Notes: generated by a model not told the origin, from the sequence alone. A stretch of 64,000 nt of DNA from Palsa-504 sp963808615 (GCA_963808615.1 CAWEGV010000005.1:552319-616318); one strand, 5' to 3'; counted from the first letter of the stretch, positions 24,080 through 32,680 are shown. A program made the numbers and translations.

Positions 24080-25897
24080 GTGCGCGAATTCAGCATTCCG
24101 GCCCTGGCAGAGATCCCCGCGACCGCGAACCTCACTACTACCATCTTCCGCCGGGCGGACGAGCACCCGCAGGCGGTGATCATGCGCAGGCCGGGGCCGG
24201 ACGGCCTGGCCGGGGCGTGGACCGATGTCACCGCACGCCAATTCAGGGACGAGGTCGTCGCGCTGGCCAAGGGGATGGTCGCGGCCGGGATCGGTGCCGG
24301 CGACCGGGTCGCGCTGATGTCGCACACTCGCTACGAGTGGACCCTGATCGACTATGCCATCTGGACCGCGGGTGCGATCACCGTGCCGGTTTACGAGACC
24401 TCCTCGGGTGAGCAGGCCGAGTGGATACTCAGCGATTCAGGCGCGCGAGCCTGCTTCGTGGAGACGGCGGACTTCGAGCAGGTCATCGACGGGTTCCGCG
24501 AGCGCGTGCCGGTGGAGCACGTGTGGCGGATCACGCCCGGCTCCGAGGCCTCGCTGGCGGACCTGATCGAGGCAGGCGCGTCGGTCGGCGACGACGTCCT
24601 GGCCAAGCGGGCCGCCGCGGCCAAGGCCTCCGACCTGGCCACCGTGATCTACACCTCGGGCACCACGGGGCGGCCCAAGGGCTGTGAGCTCACCCACCAG
24701 AACCTGCTGGCCGCCGTGCGCAACGCGTTCCTGGGCCCGCTGACCGTGGTGACCGAGATGGACGATACGGGCACGCTGCTGTTCCTGCCGCTGGCCCACG
24801 TCTTCGCCAGGGTGATCCAGGTGGGCTGCATCGAGGCCGGGATCGCGCTCGGCCACTGCGGGGACATAAAGGCGCTGCTGCCCGCGCTGGGCGCGTTCCG
24901 GCCGACGTTCATCCTGGCGGTGCCCCGGGTGTTCGAGAAGGTGTACAACAGCGCCGAGCAGAAGGCGGCGAGCGAACGGAAGGGCGCCATCTTCGGCCGC
25001 GCGGCCCGGAACGCGATCGCCTACAGCCAGGCGCTCGACTCGCCGGGAGGCCCGGGGTTCGGCTTGCGAGCGCAGCACATGCTGTTCGACCGGCTGGTCT
25101 ACGCCAAGCTGCGGGCCGCGCTCGGCGGCCGGGCCTCCTACGCCGTCTCCGGAGGCGCCGCGCTCACCGAGCGGCTCTGCCACTTCTTCGGCGGCATCGG
25201 CGTCACCGTGCTGCAGGGGTACGGCCTGACCGAGACGTCCGCCGCCGCCACTCTCAACCGGCCAGACCGGAACAAGATCGGCACCGTCGGCCAGCCGCTG
25301 CCCGGGGTCGGGATCAAGATCGACAAGGACGGCGAGATCCTGATCAGCGGGGCGCTCGTCTTCCCCGGATACTGGCACAACGAGGCGGCGACCAGGGAGA
25401 CCTTCGCCGGGGACCGCTGGTTCCGCAGCGGAGACATCGGCGAGCTTGACGAGGAAGGATTCCTGACTATCACCGGAAGGAAGAAGGAACTCATCGTCAC
25501 CGCCGGCGGCAAGAACGTGGCACCCGCGGTGCTGGAGGACCGGCTCCGCAGCCACGCCCTGATCAGCCAGACCATGGTAGTCGGGGACGGCAGGCCGTAC
25601 GTTGCCGCGCTGATCACGGTAGACGCCGAGGCGCTCGAGCCATGGAAGGAAAGCCACGGAAAGCCGGCCGAGGCCACGATCGCGTCGCTGCGCGACGACC
25701 CGGACCTGGTCGGCGCCATCCAGGGCGCGGTCGATGAGGCCAACCAGGCGGTATCCCGGGCCGAGTCGATCAGGCGGTTCAGGATCCTCCCGGTTGACTT
25801 CACCCAGGAGAGCGGTCAGCTCAGCGTGAAGATGGGCATCCGCAGAAGCGTGCTGTACAAGGATTTCGCCGACGACATCGAGGCGCTGTACTCCTGA
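24080..25897 (+). CDS. Long-chain fatty acid-CoA ligase (AMP-binding)
   Basis: The start is set to the GTG at 24080 because GGAGGGAG lies 5 nt upstream; an in-frame codon at 24047 lacks an RBS. The 605-residue protein has the ANL phosphate loop IYTSGTTGRPKG, the FLPLAHVFAR segment, QGYGLTETSAA, GDIGELDEEGF and the hinge plus ITGRKKELIVTAGGKNVAP. It matches the FadD15-like long-chain acyl-CoA synthetases of actinobacteria. The final catalytic lysine region is present (VKMGIRRS). It activates fatty acids for lipid synthesis or degradation in the cytosol. The convergent neighbour is pimB. Confidence 0.93.
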   Translation: MREFSIPALAEIPATANLTTTIFRRADEHPQAVIMRRPGPDGLAGAWTDVTARQFRDEVVALAKGMVAAGIGAGDRVALMSHTRYEWTLIDYAIWTAGAITVPVYETSSGEQAEWILSDSGARACFVETADFEQVIDGFRERVPVEHVWRITPGSEASLADLIEAGASVGDDVLAKRAAAAKASDLATVIYTSGTTGRPKGCELTHQNLLAAVRNAFLGPLTVVTEMDDTGTLLFLPLAHVFARVIQVGCIEAGIALGHCGDIKALLPALGAFRPTFILAVPRVFEKVYNSAEQKAASERKGAIFGRAARNAIAYSQALDSPGGPGFGLRAQHMLFDRLVYAKLRAALGGRASYAVSGGAALTERLCHFFGGIGVTVLQGYGLTETSAAATLNRPDRNKIGTVGQPLPGVGIKIDKDGEILISGALVFPGYWHNEAATRETFAGDRWFRSGDIGELDEEGFLTITGRKKELIVTAGGKNVAPAVLEDRLRSHALISQTMVVGDGRPYVAALITVDAEALEPWKESHGKPAEATIASLRDDPDLVGAIQGAVDEANQAVSRAESIRRFRILPVDFTQESGQLSVKMGIRRSVLYKDFADDIEALYS

Positions 25898-25924
25898 GGT
25901 CTGAGATAGGCCTGGCGGGCCCGG

Positions 25925-27055
25925 TCAGCGCGCTGCGGGGCTGAGGATCGAGCTCAGGCGGGCGGCGGCGAGTTCCCAGCGCCATTCGCGGTCCACCCAG
26001 GCCAGGCCCTTCTCCCCCATGGCCCTGGCCCGGCCGGGATCGGCCAGCAATTCGATGACACGAGCCGCCGTGCCGGTTACGTCGTGGACGACGTACCCGG
26101 ATTCGCCGTCGAGGATGGCGTCGGGGGCGCCACCCGAGTCGCCGCCGATCACCGGCAGGCCAGTGGCCGACGCCTCCAGGTAGACCAGGCCGAGACCCTC
26201 CACGTCGAGCCCGGCCCGCCGCGTCCGGCACGGCATCGCGAACACATCACCGGCGTCGTAGTAGGCGGGAAGTTCGGCCCACGGGACCGGCCCGGTGAAC
26301 AGGACCGCGTCGCTGACGCCGACACGCCGGGTCAGCCGCCGCAGGTCACCGGCGTAGGGGCCGTCACCGACGAGCAGGAGTACCGCATCGCTGACCTCCG
26401 CCCTGACCTGCGGCCAGGCTCGGATCAAGGTGTCCTGGCCCTTTCGCCGGACCAGGCGGGACACGCAGACCACGACCGGCCGGCCCGCCAGCCCGAGCCG
26501 GTCCCTGACCGCCAGGCCGCCCGACCCCGGACGGAACATCGTCACGTCCACGCCGGGCGCCAGCCTGACCATCCGCTTGGCCGCCTCGGGGGAAAGGGCG
26601 CGGGTCAGCCGGACCCTGAAGTACTCGCCCAGGTACGTCATCACGTCGACCTCGTCGCCGATGCGCCGGAGCAGGGTGCGGGCACCCGGCAGCATGGCCC
26701 AGCCCGCCTCGTGGCCGTGCGTCAGCGCGGTGGCCCGCCGTACCCCGGCCCGGCGCAGCACGGGAGTGATGAGGCCGAGCGGCGCCGCCGCGCCGAACAG
26801 GACCGCGTCGCAGCCGTGTTCGCGGGCGATGGCCGCGGCCCGGCGGGACACGGCCGGCACCGGCAGCATGAGCGACGTCGGATGGCGGATCACCGGGAAG
26901 GGCTGCTCGGCGTCGAACTCCCCCGAGCCCTTCCAGGCTGGCGCGTACACGGTCACCGTGCCCCGCGGCAGCCGGGTGGCCAGCGCGTGCACGAACGACT
27001 GGATACCACCCTGGCGGGGCGGGAAGTCGTTGGTAACGATCAGCGTGCGCGGCAC
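25925..27055 (-). CDS. pimB: GT4 glycosyltransferase, PimB-like mannosyltransferase
   Basis: The 376-residue GT-B protein starts MPRTLIVTNDFPPRQGGIQSFVHAL, the typical front of the actinobacterial PimB-prime enzyme. It carries LTHGHEAGWA, RLAPGVDVTMFRPG, a VCVSRLVRRKGQDTLI nucleotide-site region and the EX7E motif (EGLGLVYLE). By family it transfers the second mannose from GDP-mannose to PIM1 at the cytoplasmic membrane face. The start is a GTG 5 nt after a TACACT element (leaderless-like). The assignment as PimB over other GDP-mannose-dependent GT4 enzymes rests on recalled similarity and genomic position. Confidence 0.82.
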   Translation of the reverse strand: MPRTLIVTNDFPPRQGGIQSFVHALATRLPRGTVTVYAPAWKGSGEFDAEQPFPVIRHPTSLMLPVPAVSRRAAAIAREHGCDAVLFGAAAPLGLITPVLRRAGVRRATALTHGHEAGWAMLPGARTLLRRIGDEVDVMTYLGEYFRVRLTRALSPEAAKRMVRLAPGVDVTMFRPGSGGLAVRDRLGLAGRPVVVCVSRLVRRKGQDTLIRAWPQVRAEVSDAVLLLVGDGPYAGDLRRLTRRVGVSDAVLFTGPVPWAELPAYYDAGDVFAMPCRTRRAGLDVEGLGLVYLEASATGLPVIGGDSGGAPDAILDGESGYVVHDVTGTAARVIELLADPGRARAMGEKGLAWVDREWRWELAAARLSSILSPAAR

Positions 27056-27134
27056 CGCACGAGTGTACCGGGGCCCTCAGGGCCCGGGACTGGAGCTTCC
27101 CGGGCGGCGGTGACGCCGGACGGCGCAGACGTGG

Positions 27135-28166
27135 CTACGGGCGCACTGCGCCGTCGAGGGTCTGTGAATACCAGCCCTGCAGCGGGATCCGCTCGACGAC
27201 CTCTCCCGGCACCGGCGCGTCGATAAGGTAGCCGTTCCCCACGTAAATGCCGGTGTGGTTCTCGCCGTCGAAGAGCAGCAGGTCACCAGGTTCGACCGAG
27301 GACATCGGGATGTGCGGCAGCTCGGCCCAGTCCTCGTAGGTGGTGCGCGGTATCGCCACGCCCGCCGCCGCCCACGCGGCCTGAGCCAGCCCGGAGCAGT
27401 CGAAGCCCATGTGGCACGGGCCCGTGCCACCGTAGACGTAGGGACAGCCGAGCTGCGCGTAGGCGAAGGCGACGGCCTTCTCCGCTTGGGTGGAGGTAGG
27501 GCCGGTGTACGTCGGGGTGGTGCTGCCGTTGCCGCCGAGCGAGTTGCCTTGGACCGCCTGCTGTTCCGGCACGGTCAGGCTGTCCAGCGTGGCCTGCTCG
27601 GTCGCGATGAGCTTGCCCAGGGAGCTCTTGTGCTCGGTGAGCTGGGTCTCGAGCGTCGCGATGCCGTCCTCGGTGCGCTGCATCTCCTGCTCGACCCCGG
27701 CCAGCTCGCTGGCGGAGGCGCTGAGCTGCGCTGTCTCGTCGTTCCTGTTGGCGGATATGACCTCCAGCAAGGAGCCCTCCCGCAGGAACGAAGAGCCGTC
27801 CGGAGAGGTGAGCACGCTGGCGATGGACGTGGCCGCGGTGTCCTCGAACGAAGCGGCGGCGAACTGGGCCACGTCAGTAAGGTCCGCCTCGTACTGGGCG
27901 TCGGCGTGATTGAAGGCCGCGCGCACCTGACCCAGCCTGGTCTTCGCGGCGGACAGCTGCTCGGTGGCCTGGTCTAGTTGCTCACTGACCTGGTCGTACT
28001 GCGAGGTGAGCTGGTTCACCCGGGCCTGGACCTGCGCCACGGTCGGTTGCGGAGAGGCGCCGGCACTAGAGGCGAAAACGACAAGCCCGCCGACTGTTAT
28101 CAGCGCGGCCGCGACCGCAACCCCGCGGCGTATCCGGGACTCGACGCCCGCAAGCCGCGCACCCAC
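27135..28166 (-). CDS. Secreted NlpC/P60 (C40) peptidoglycan endopeptidase with coiled coil
   Basis: A signal peptide (AVAAALITVGGLVVFASSAGA) is followed by a long coiled coil (about residues 40-190, QVQARVNQLTSQYDQVSEQL), a short linker and a C-terminal NlpC/P60 domain. The nucleophile Cys is in GFDCSGLAQ, and the His is in NHTGIYVGNG. The third position reads YLIDAP, with Asp where His, Asn or Gln is usual. This matches RipA/Cwl-type enzymes that cut D-Glu-mDAP in stem peptides, with the coiled coil as a regulatory arm. Overlapping palindromes lie about 50 bp upstream. Confidence 0.92.
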   Translation of the reverse strand: MGARLAGVESRIRRGVAVAAALITVGGLVVFASSAGASPQPTVAQVQARVNQLTSQYDQVSEQLDQATEQLSAAKTRLGQVRAAFNHADAQYEADLTDVAQFAAASFEDTAATSIASVLTSPDGSSFLREGSLLEVISANRNDETAQLSASASELAGVEQEMQRTEDGIATLETQLTEHKSSLGKLIATEQATLDSLTVPEQQAVQGNSLGGNGSTTPTYTGPTSTQAEKAVAFAYAQLGCPYVYGGTGPCHMGFDCSGLAQAAWAAAGVAIPRTTYEDWAELPHIPMSSVEPGDLLLFDGENHTGIYVGNGYLIDAPVPGEVVERIPLQGWYSQTLDGAVRP

Positions 28167-28212
28167 GTGCCTACCACGCTCCTAAGTCATCCACGCACCA
28201 TTTGGCGTGTCC

Positions 28213-28227
28213 GTCTAGGTCCTAGAC
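28213..28227. promoter_or_regulatory. Palindromic site upstream of the NlpC/P60 gene
   Basis: GTCTAGGTCCTAGAC is a 15-bp palindrome with a single central base. A second, overlapping palindrome AGGTCCTAGACCT shares its right half. It stands 47 bp before the hydrolase start in a comparatively AT-rich gap, so an operator is plausible. The cognate regulator is unknown. Confidence 0.4.
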
Positions 28228-28361
28228 CTCGGTTCCTGGCCAGGCAACATTTGGGGCAAGCGTAGTGAAGGCAATTGGGCGCTTCAACCGATTCACGAAA
28301 CTCCAACTAGTCCATTACGATGTCCCGAATCACTGGCGCGAACGGCATCGGAGCGCTATCA

Positions 28362-28589
28362 TCACGACGCTTTGACCTCGGAGAGGATGGCCGAAGTCCA
28401 AGTCGGAGCGGCCATGCTGGCCGGCGAGAGCCGCAGGGGCGGCACCAGGCCGGCATCCGCGAGAACGCGCAGCGCACGCAGTTGCTCTTGGGTGAGGCAA
28501 TCTGTCACGTTTTGTGATTCGATGACCGCAATAGCACAATCACGGCATCCGATGCCGCGCATCTCGCACCGGCCGCACTCAATCGTCAT
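28362..28589 (-). CDS. Small conserved Cys-rich protein, 75 aa
   Basis: GGAGAGG lies 2-3 nt before the ATG. The protein has a possible zinc knuckle (ECGRCEMRGIGCRDC) and then EQLRALRVLADAGLVPPLRL. Both halves are conserved in small actinobacterial proteins that I recall upstream of the NlpC/P60 gene. It is transcribed in the same direction as that hydrolase, with 195 bp between them. Function unknown. Confidence 0.75.
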   Translation of the reverse strand: MTIECGRCEMRGIGCRDCAIAVIESQNVTDCLTQEQLRALRVLADAGLVPPLRLSPASMAAPTWTSAILSEVKAS

Positions 28590-28778
28590 GGCCTCTCCTG
28601 TGCATTCCGTGAATGGACGGATACACGCTAACCGCGGCCTGTGACATTTCCGGAGGGCCGGGACCCTGGGGCCGCGAGTCCCGTGGTCACCCTCGGGTCC
28701 GGCCGATCACGCCGATTGACGTAGGCCCGCCAGCGCTTATGGTGGGAGAGACACCGTCCGGGTTCGCGCGGAGCTGCC

Positions 28779-29129
28779 ATGACACTGCGGCCGCATCATC
28801 GGAGGCTCGTTGTATGGAGCTCCTCCGGGGTTCCGGGCGGCCGATCCGGGGGCCGGAGGCGTCCGGGAGGCAGGCGGCGGGCGCGCGCCAGGCGGATCCG
28901 GTGGTGGCTTCGGACCGGTGCGCTGCTCATGGCCATCGGCGTCCTGCGGCTCGCCCGCACCGCGCGGGCCCGCTGGGAGCCCGTGTCCCTGGCCGCCGGT
29001 GTCCTGCTCACGGTGGCCGGTTACCTGGTGCCCTCGGTTTTCGGGGCCTTCTTCCTCGGGCAGCTGGTCGTGTGCGTGACCCTGCTGATCGGGATCAAGC
29101 GGCAACGAGGACACGGCCCGGCCCGCTGA
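28779..29129 (+). CDS. Small membrane protein, 116 aa
   Basis: A strongly basic N-terminal 40 residues (GGRRRPGGRRRARARRIRWW) is followed by two or three hydrophobic segments (TGALLMAIGVLRLA, VSLAAGVLLTVAGYLVPSVF, FFLGQLVVCVTLLIGI). It looks like a small integral membrane protein. The start is uncertain: the basic region may be partly non-coding and a later start possible. No family recognised. Confidence 0.5.
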   Translation: MTLRPHHRRLVVWSSSGVPGGRSGGRRRPGGRRRARARRIRWWLRTGALLMAIGVLRLARTARARWEPVSLAAGVLLTVAGYLVPSVFGAFFLGQLVVCVTLLIGIKRQRGHGPAR

Positions 29130-29246
29130 AGCGCACCGCCGCGGTCCGGGCTGACGACAGCGACGGTCGTGCTGGTGGTCAGCGGAGCTGGGCGGCCCCG
29201 GCCAGGGGCCCGGCGCGCCTGCGGCGAGAATGTCAGTGGCCGGCTC

Positions 29247-29252
29247 TACCGT
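29247..29252 (+). promoter_or_regulatory. Leaderless -10 hexamer TACCGT
   Basis: TACCGT ends 8 nt before a GTG at 29260, in frame with the exonuclease gene and followed by an ATG one codon later. It favours that start over the ATG at 29230. Confidence 0.45.
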
Positions 29253-29259
29253 GGTGTCC

Positions 29260-29988
29260 GTGATGAGGCCCACCGTGATCTCGCGGGCACCAAGCGGGGA
29301 CGGCGAGCCGTTCGCCGGGGTGCCGCCGCCCCGGTTGGAGCCGGCTGAGGTCCGGCCGGCCCGGCTGGCATGGGCGGGGCGAGGGTCGCCAGCGGCGAAG
29401 GGGGCTCGGCTCGACCTAGCCGAGGTGGAGTTCGCGGTGATCGACCTGGAGACCACGGGCTGGTCACCAGCGGCGGCCGAGATCACGGAGATCGCGGCGG
29501 TCAGGGTGCGCGGCGGGCGGCGCCTGGGTGAGTTCGCCTCGCTGATCGACCCCGGCGTGCCAGTCCCGCCGGGGATCGAGGACCTGACCGGGATCACCGA
29601 CTGGATGCTGGCCTCGGCCCCGAAGCTCGCCGCGGTCCTGCCGGGCCTGCTGGCGTTCGCCGACGGCTGCGTCCTGGTCGCGCACAACGCGCCGTTCGAT
29701 GTCGGCTTCCTCTTCGCCGCATGCGCCGAATGCGGCCTGGCCTGGCCCGGCTTCACGGTACTCGACACGGTCATGCTGGCCAGGCGGGTCATGGACCCGG
29801 ACGAGGTGCCCGACTGCAAGCTGGGCACGCTGGCCGGGTTCTTCCGGACCCGCACGGCGCCGTCTCATCGCGCGCTGGCCGACGCGCGAGCCACCGCGGA
29901 CGTCCTTGGCTGGCTGATCCGGCGGCTGGCCCACCGCGGCGTGCGCACCCTCGGCCAGCTCAGCGAGTGGCCTGAGGTAGTAGCGTAA
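29260..29988 (+). CDS. DnaQ-like 3'-5' exonuclease (DEDDh)
   Basis: The start is set to the GTG at 29260 on promoter grounds; the ATG at 29230 is in frame. The 242-residue protein has the DEDDh set: Asp and Glu in VIDLETTGW, Asp in VAHNAPFDVGFL, and His plus Asp in SHRALADARATADVL. The domain sits after a Pro-rich leader of about 60 residues. It resembles the epsilon subunit and related stand-alone exonucleases acting on single-stranded ends in DNA or RNA repair and degradation. It precedes the Lrp-type gene by 63 bp on the same strand. Confidence 0.9.
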   Translation: MMRPTVISRAPSGDGEPFAGVPPPRLEPAEVRPARLAWAGRGSPAAKGARLDLAEVEFAVIDLETTGWSPAAAEITEIAAVRVRGGRRLGEFASLIDPGVPVPPGIEDLTGITDWMLASAPKLAAVLPGLLAFADGCVLVAHNAPFDVGFLFAACAECGLAWPGFTVLDTVMLARRVMDPDEVPDCKLGTLAGFFRTRTAPSHRALADARATADVLGWLIRRLAHRGVRTLGQLSEWPEVVA

Positions 29989-30051
29989 GCGCCAGCCGAG
30001 ACAACCCGGCCCCGCCAACCATTTATTGGAACACAGCCTGGGAGGCATCCA

Positions 30052-30339
30052 GTGGTCACCGCGATCGTCCTGGTGCGGGCAGAGATCCAGCGGATTCCCG
30101 AGGTGGCCGAGGCGATCGCCCAGATTCCCGAGGTCAGTGAGGTGTACTCGGTCACCGGCGAGTTCGACCTGGTGGCCATGGTCCGGGTCCGTGGCCACGA
30201 GGAACTCGCCGACGTCATTCCCGGCCGCCTGAACAAGGTCATCGGCGTCAGGCACACCGAGACCCACATCGCGTTCCGCACCTACTCCCGGCACGACCTG
30301 GAGGCCGCCTTCTCCCTGGGGCTCGGCGCCGAAGCCTGA
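30052..30339 (+). CDS. Stand-alone Lrp/AsnC ligand-binding (RAM) domain protein
   Basis: The GTG start at 30052 follows GGGAGGC. The 95-residue protein is a single RAM domain: VTAIVLVRAEIQRIPEVAEAI, the segment VYSVTGEFDLVAMVRVR, and RHTETHIAFRTYSRHDL. There is no helix-turn-helix. Such short proteins bind amino acids or assemble as effector sensors. Next to trpD (convergent), an amino-acid link is tempting but unproven. The position beside trpD-ctaE-qcr is conserved in actinobacteria as I recall. Confidence 0.88.
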   Translation: MVTAIVLVRAEIQRIPEVAEAIAQIPEVSEVYSVTGEFDLVAMVRVRGHEELADVIPGRLNKVIGVRHTETHIAFRTYSRHDLEAAFSLGLGAEA

Positions 30340-30385
30340 TGAACGGGCCCTGGCGCCCATGAGGGCTCAGCGGGTTTTCCGGGTC

Positions 30386-31435
30386 TTACGGGACCAGGCG
30401 GTGGCTTACCTCTATCCAGCGGTCCAGCAGGGCGCTGGCGGCACCGGAGTCGACGGCTTCTGCGGCGCGAGCGTAGCCGTCCGCCAGCGCCGAGGTAACC
30501 GCGTCCGGGCCTGGCACGCCGACCGCTGCGGCGAGCGCGGCGGCCGCGTTCAGCAGCACGATGTCGCGCACCGGGCCGCGCTGGCCGTCCAGTACGGCCC
30601 GGGCCACCGCCGCGTTGTGCGTGGCGTCGCCGCCGCGCAGGTCCGCGGTTGACGCCCGGGGCAGCCCGAGATCCGCGGGCGAGAACTGGGTCTGGGCCAC
30701 CTGGCCATCGTGCACCACCCACACAGCGGACGGCCCGGTGGTGGTGAGCTCGTCGAGCCCGTCGGAGCCGTGGAACACCAGGGCCGAACAGCCGCGACCG
30801 GCCAGCACGCCCGCGATGACGCCGCCCATGACCGGGTCGAATACCCCGACCGCCTGCGCCTGGGGGCTGGCCGGGTTGGCCACCGGGCCGAGGAAGTTGA
30901 ACACGGTCGGCACGCCGAGTTCGCTCCGGGTCGGGCCTGCGTGCCGGAGCGCCGGGTGGTACAGCGGCGCGAACAAGAACGCGACCCCGACGGTGTCGGC
31001 CAGTTCTGCGGTGGCCGCAGGCGGCAGGTCGATGACCACGCCGAGCGCCTCGAGCACATCGGCGGCACCGCACGCGGACGACGCGGCCCGGTTGCCGTGC
31101 TTGATCATCCGGGCACCGGCCGCGGCGGCCACGATCGTGCCCATGGTGGACACGTTGACGGTGCGGGCTCCGTCCCCGCCGGTACCCACCAGGTCGGTCA
31201 GGTGGCCGGTCAGGTGAATCGGCGTGGCGTGCGCGAGCATGGCCCGGGTCAGGCCGGTCATCTCGGCCACCGACGTTCCCTTGATCCGCAGCGCGACGGC
31301 GAAGGCCGCGATCCTGGCGGGCGTCGCCGCGCCTTCCATGATCTCGTTCATGGCCCACTCGCTCTCGTCGGCGGTGAGCGATTCACCGCGGATCAGCGCG
31401 CCGAGCAGCGCGGGCCAGGTCGTGCGCGCATCCAT
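30386..31435 (-). CDS. trpD: Anthranilate phosphoribosyltransferase
   Basis: The 349-residue enzyme transfers the phosphoribosyl group from PRPP to anthranilate, the second step of tryptophan synthesis. Diagnostic motifs are the PRPP loop VGTGGDGARTVNVST, KHGNRAASSACGAADVLEALG, and FNFLGPVANPASP followed by GV. The length is normal. GGGGAGC lies 6-7 nt before the ATG. It is alone, not in a trp operon, and lies just downstream of a response-regulator-like gene on the same strand, as in other actinobacteria. Confidence 0.96.
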   Translation of the reverse strand: MDARTTWPALLGALIRGESLTADESEWAMNEIMEGAATPARIAAFAVALRIKGTSVAEMTGLTRAMLAHATPIHLTGHLTDLVGTGGDGARTVNVSTMGTIVAAAAGARMIKHGNRAASSACGAADVLEALGVVIDLPPAATAELADTVGVAFLFAPLYHPALRHAGPTRSELGVPTVFNFLGPVANPASPQAQAVGVFDPVMGGVIAGVLAGRGCSALVFHGSDGLDELTTTGPSAVWVVHDGQVAQTQFSPADLGLPRASTADLRGGDATHNAAVARAVLDGQRGPVRDIVLLNAAAALAAAVGVPGPDAVTSALADGYARAAEAVDSGAASALLDRWIEVSHRLVP

Positions 31436-31504
31436 GGGCAGCTCCCCGGGGTGACGGAACGAGGAAGGCAGGACCGTTCGGGCAAATGAGAAAGGTGCGG
31501 CGGT

Positions 31505-31894
31505 TCAGCCGGTGACGGCGGCCCGCTCGCGCATCAGCCCGGCCAGTTCATGAGCCAGCGCGACGGGATCGATGGGATGGCTGGTCACGGCGTCGGCCCG
31601 CGACCAGGTGGCCAGCCAGCCGTCGTCGGCCCGGCCGATGATGAGCAGCACCGGCGGGCAGTTGTAGATCTCGTCCTTGGCCTGGCGGCACACGCCCATG
31701 CCGCCGGCCGGCTGGGCCTCACCGTCGAGCACCATGACGTCGGCACCTCCGGCGTCGAGCAGCCGGAACAAGGCGGGCTGGGTGGCGACCTCGATGATCT
31801 CCGCATCCGGCACGTCCATCGCGGGGCGGCGGCCGATGGCGAGCCTGATCCGAGCCCGGACATCCGCGTCGTGGCTGTACACAACGACCTTCAT
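31505..31894 (-). CDS. Response regulator receiver-like protein, 129 aa
   Basis: The start is taken as the ATG at 31894 (MKVVVYSHDADVRARIRLAIG) because TACCAT (31907-31902 on the minus strand) ends 8 nt upstream; an ATG at 31903 is also possible. The fold resembles a receiver domain without an output domain. The equivalent of the phospho-acceptor is the Asp in VMVLDGEAQPAGGMG, but the classic acidic pair near the N-terminus is weak (SHD), so phosphorylation is uncertain. The gene lies upstream of trpD and diverges from ctaE across the R1 repeat. Confidence 0.75.
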   Translation of the reverse strand: MKVVVYSHDADVRARIRLAIGRRPAMDVPDAEIIEVATQPALFRLLDAGGADVMVLDGEAQPAGGMGVCRQAKDEIYNCPPVLLIIGRADDGWLATWSRADAVTSHPIDPVALAHELAGLMRERAAVTG

Positions 31895-31914
31895 GACAGG
31901 CATGGTAGTGCTAG

Positions 31915-31990
31915 CCCGGGGGGGCGACCCCCCGGAACCCCCCGATCCTGGGGGGAAACGTTTCCCCCAGACCCCCTCCGGGGGGGTCGC
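31915..31990 (+). repeat. G/C-tract repeat R1
   Basis: This copy reads CCCGGGGGGGCGAC, then CCCCCCGATCCTGGGGGG, then an 18-bp perfect palindrome GGGGGAAACGTTTCCCCC (31951-31968), and ends with CTCCGGGGGGGTCGC. It fills the gap between the -10 of the receiver-like gene (minus) and the -10 of ctaE (plus), so it covers where the former's -35 should be. It is the most diverged member at its 3' half. Confidence 0.85.
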
Positions 31991-32014
31991 GTAGCGATCG
32001 CCTACAGGTTGTCG

Positions 32015-32020
32015 TAATAA
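32015..32020 (+). promoter_or_regulatory. Leaderless -10 hexamer TAATAA of ctaE-qcrCAB
   Basis: TAATAA(T) ends 7-8 nt before the GTG at 32028, and there is no RBS. This is probably the promoter of the ctaE-qcrCAB operon. It lies 25 bp past the end of repeat R1. Confidence 0.6.
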
Positions 32021-32027
32021 TTGCTTC

Positions 32028-32666
32028 GTGGCGACAGCAACCGTGCGGACGAGCCCGCGCTCGCCGGCCAGCAGGCCCAACCTGGTCAGCGTGGGCACCA
32101 TCGTCTGGCTCTCCTCTGAGCTGATGTTCTTCGCGGCGCTGTTCGCGATGTACTTCACCATCAGGTCGGTGGACAAGGGCGAAGGACTGCCCTGGCCAGG
32201 CGCGCACCTGGACATCGCGCTCAGCACGGTCAACACGACCGTGCTGGTCCTGTCCAGCGTCACCTGCCAGATGGGCGTGTTCGCGGTCGAGCGCGGCCAG
32301 ATCAAGCGCACCCGGTCGATCTTCCATCCGATGAGCTGGGGCCTGCGCGAGTGGTACGTGCTGTCCTTCCTGATGGGGCTGTACTTCGTGCTCGGGCAGG
32401 GCTACGAGTACCTGGACCTGATCAGGAAGCAGGGCCTGACGCTGTCCTCCAGCGCGTACGGCTCGGTGTTCTACATCCCCACCGGATTCCACGGACTGCA
32501 CGTCATCGGCGGTCTCGTCGCGTTTCTCTTCCTCCTGGGCCGGACCTACGCCGCCAAGAGGTTCACCCATGAACAGCAGGTCAGCGCGATCGTCGTGTCG
32601 TATTACTGGCACTTCGTCGACGTCGTGTGGATCGGCCTGTTCACCACCATCTACCTCATCCACTAG
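32028..32666 (+). CDS. ctaE: Cytochrome c oxidase subunit III
   Basis: The 212-residue protein has the actinobacterial CtaE pattern of five membrane helices: LVSVGTIVWLSSELMFFAALFAMYF, STVNTTVLVLSSVTCQMGVFA, WYVLSFLMGLYFVLGQGYEY, GFHGLHVIGGLVAFLFLLGR and SYYWHFVDVVWIGLFTTIYL. The last (YYWHFVDVVW) is a subunit III signature. It belongs to the aa3 oxidase in the bcc-aa3 supercomplex of the cell membrane. It leads the ctaE-qcrCAB operon, with qcrC 14 bp downstream. Confidence 0.96.
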   Translation: MATATVRTSPRSPASRPNLVSVGTIVWLSSELMFFAALFAMYFTIRSVDKGEGLPWPGAHLDIALSTVNTTVLVLSSVTCQMGVFAVERGQIKRTRSIFHPMSWGLREWYVLSFLMGLYFVLGQGYEYLDLIRKQGLTLSSSAYGSVFYIPTGFHGLHVIGGLVAFLFLLGRTYAAKRFTHEQQVSAIVVSYYWHFVDVVWIGLFTTIYLIH

Positions 32667-32680
32667 TCAGGGGACAGCGA

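Noticed and set aside
28167..28361. c-di-AMP (ydaO-type) riboswitch upstream of the NlpC/P60 gene
   Set aside because: Such riboswitches occur before related genes, but I could not find the conserved blocks in this gap. Only the palindromes are supported.
28613..29263. A 216-codon plus-strand frame across 28.6-29.3 kb
   Set aside because: The membrane-protein frame at 28779-29129 has clear hydrophobic helices. The longer frame is Arg/Ala-rich without motifs and overlaps it.
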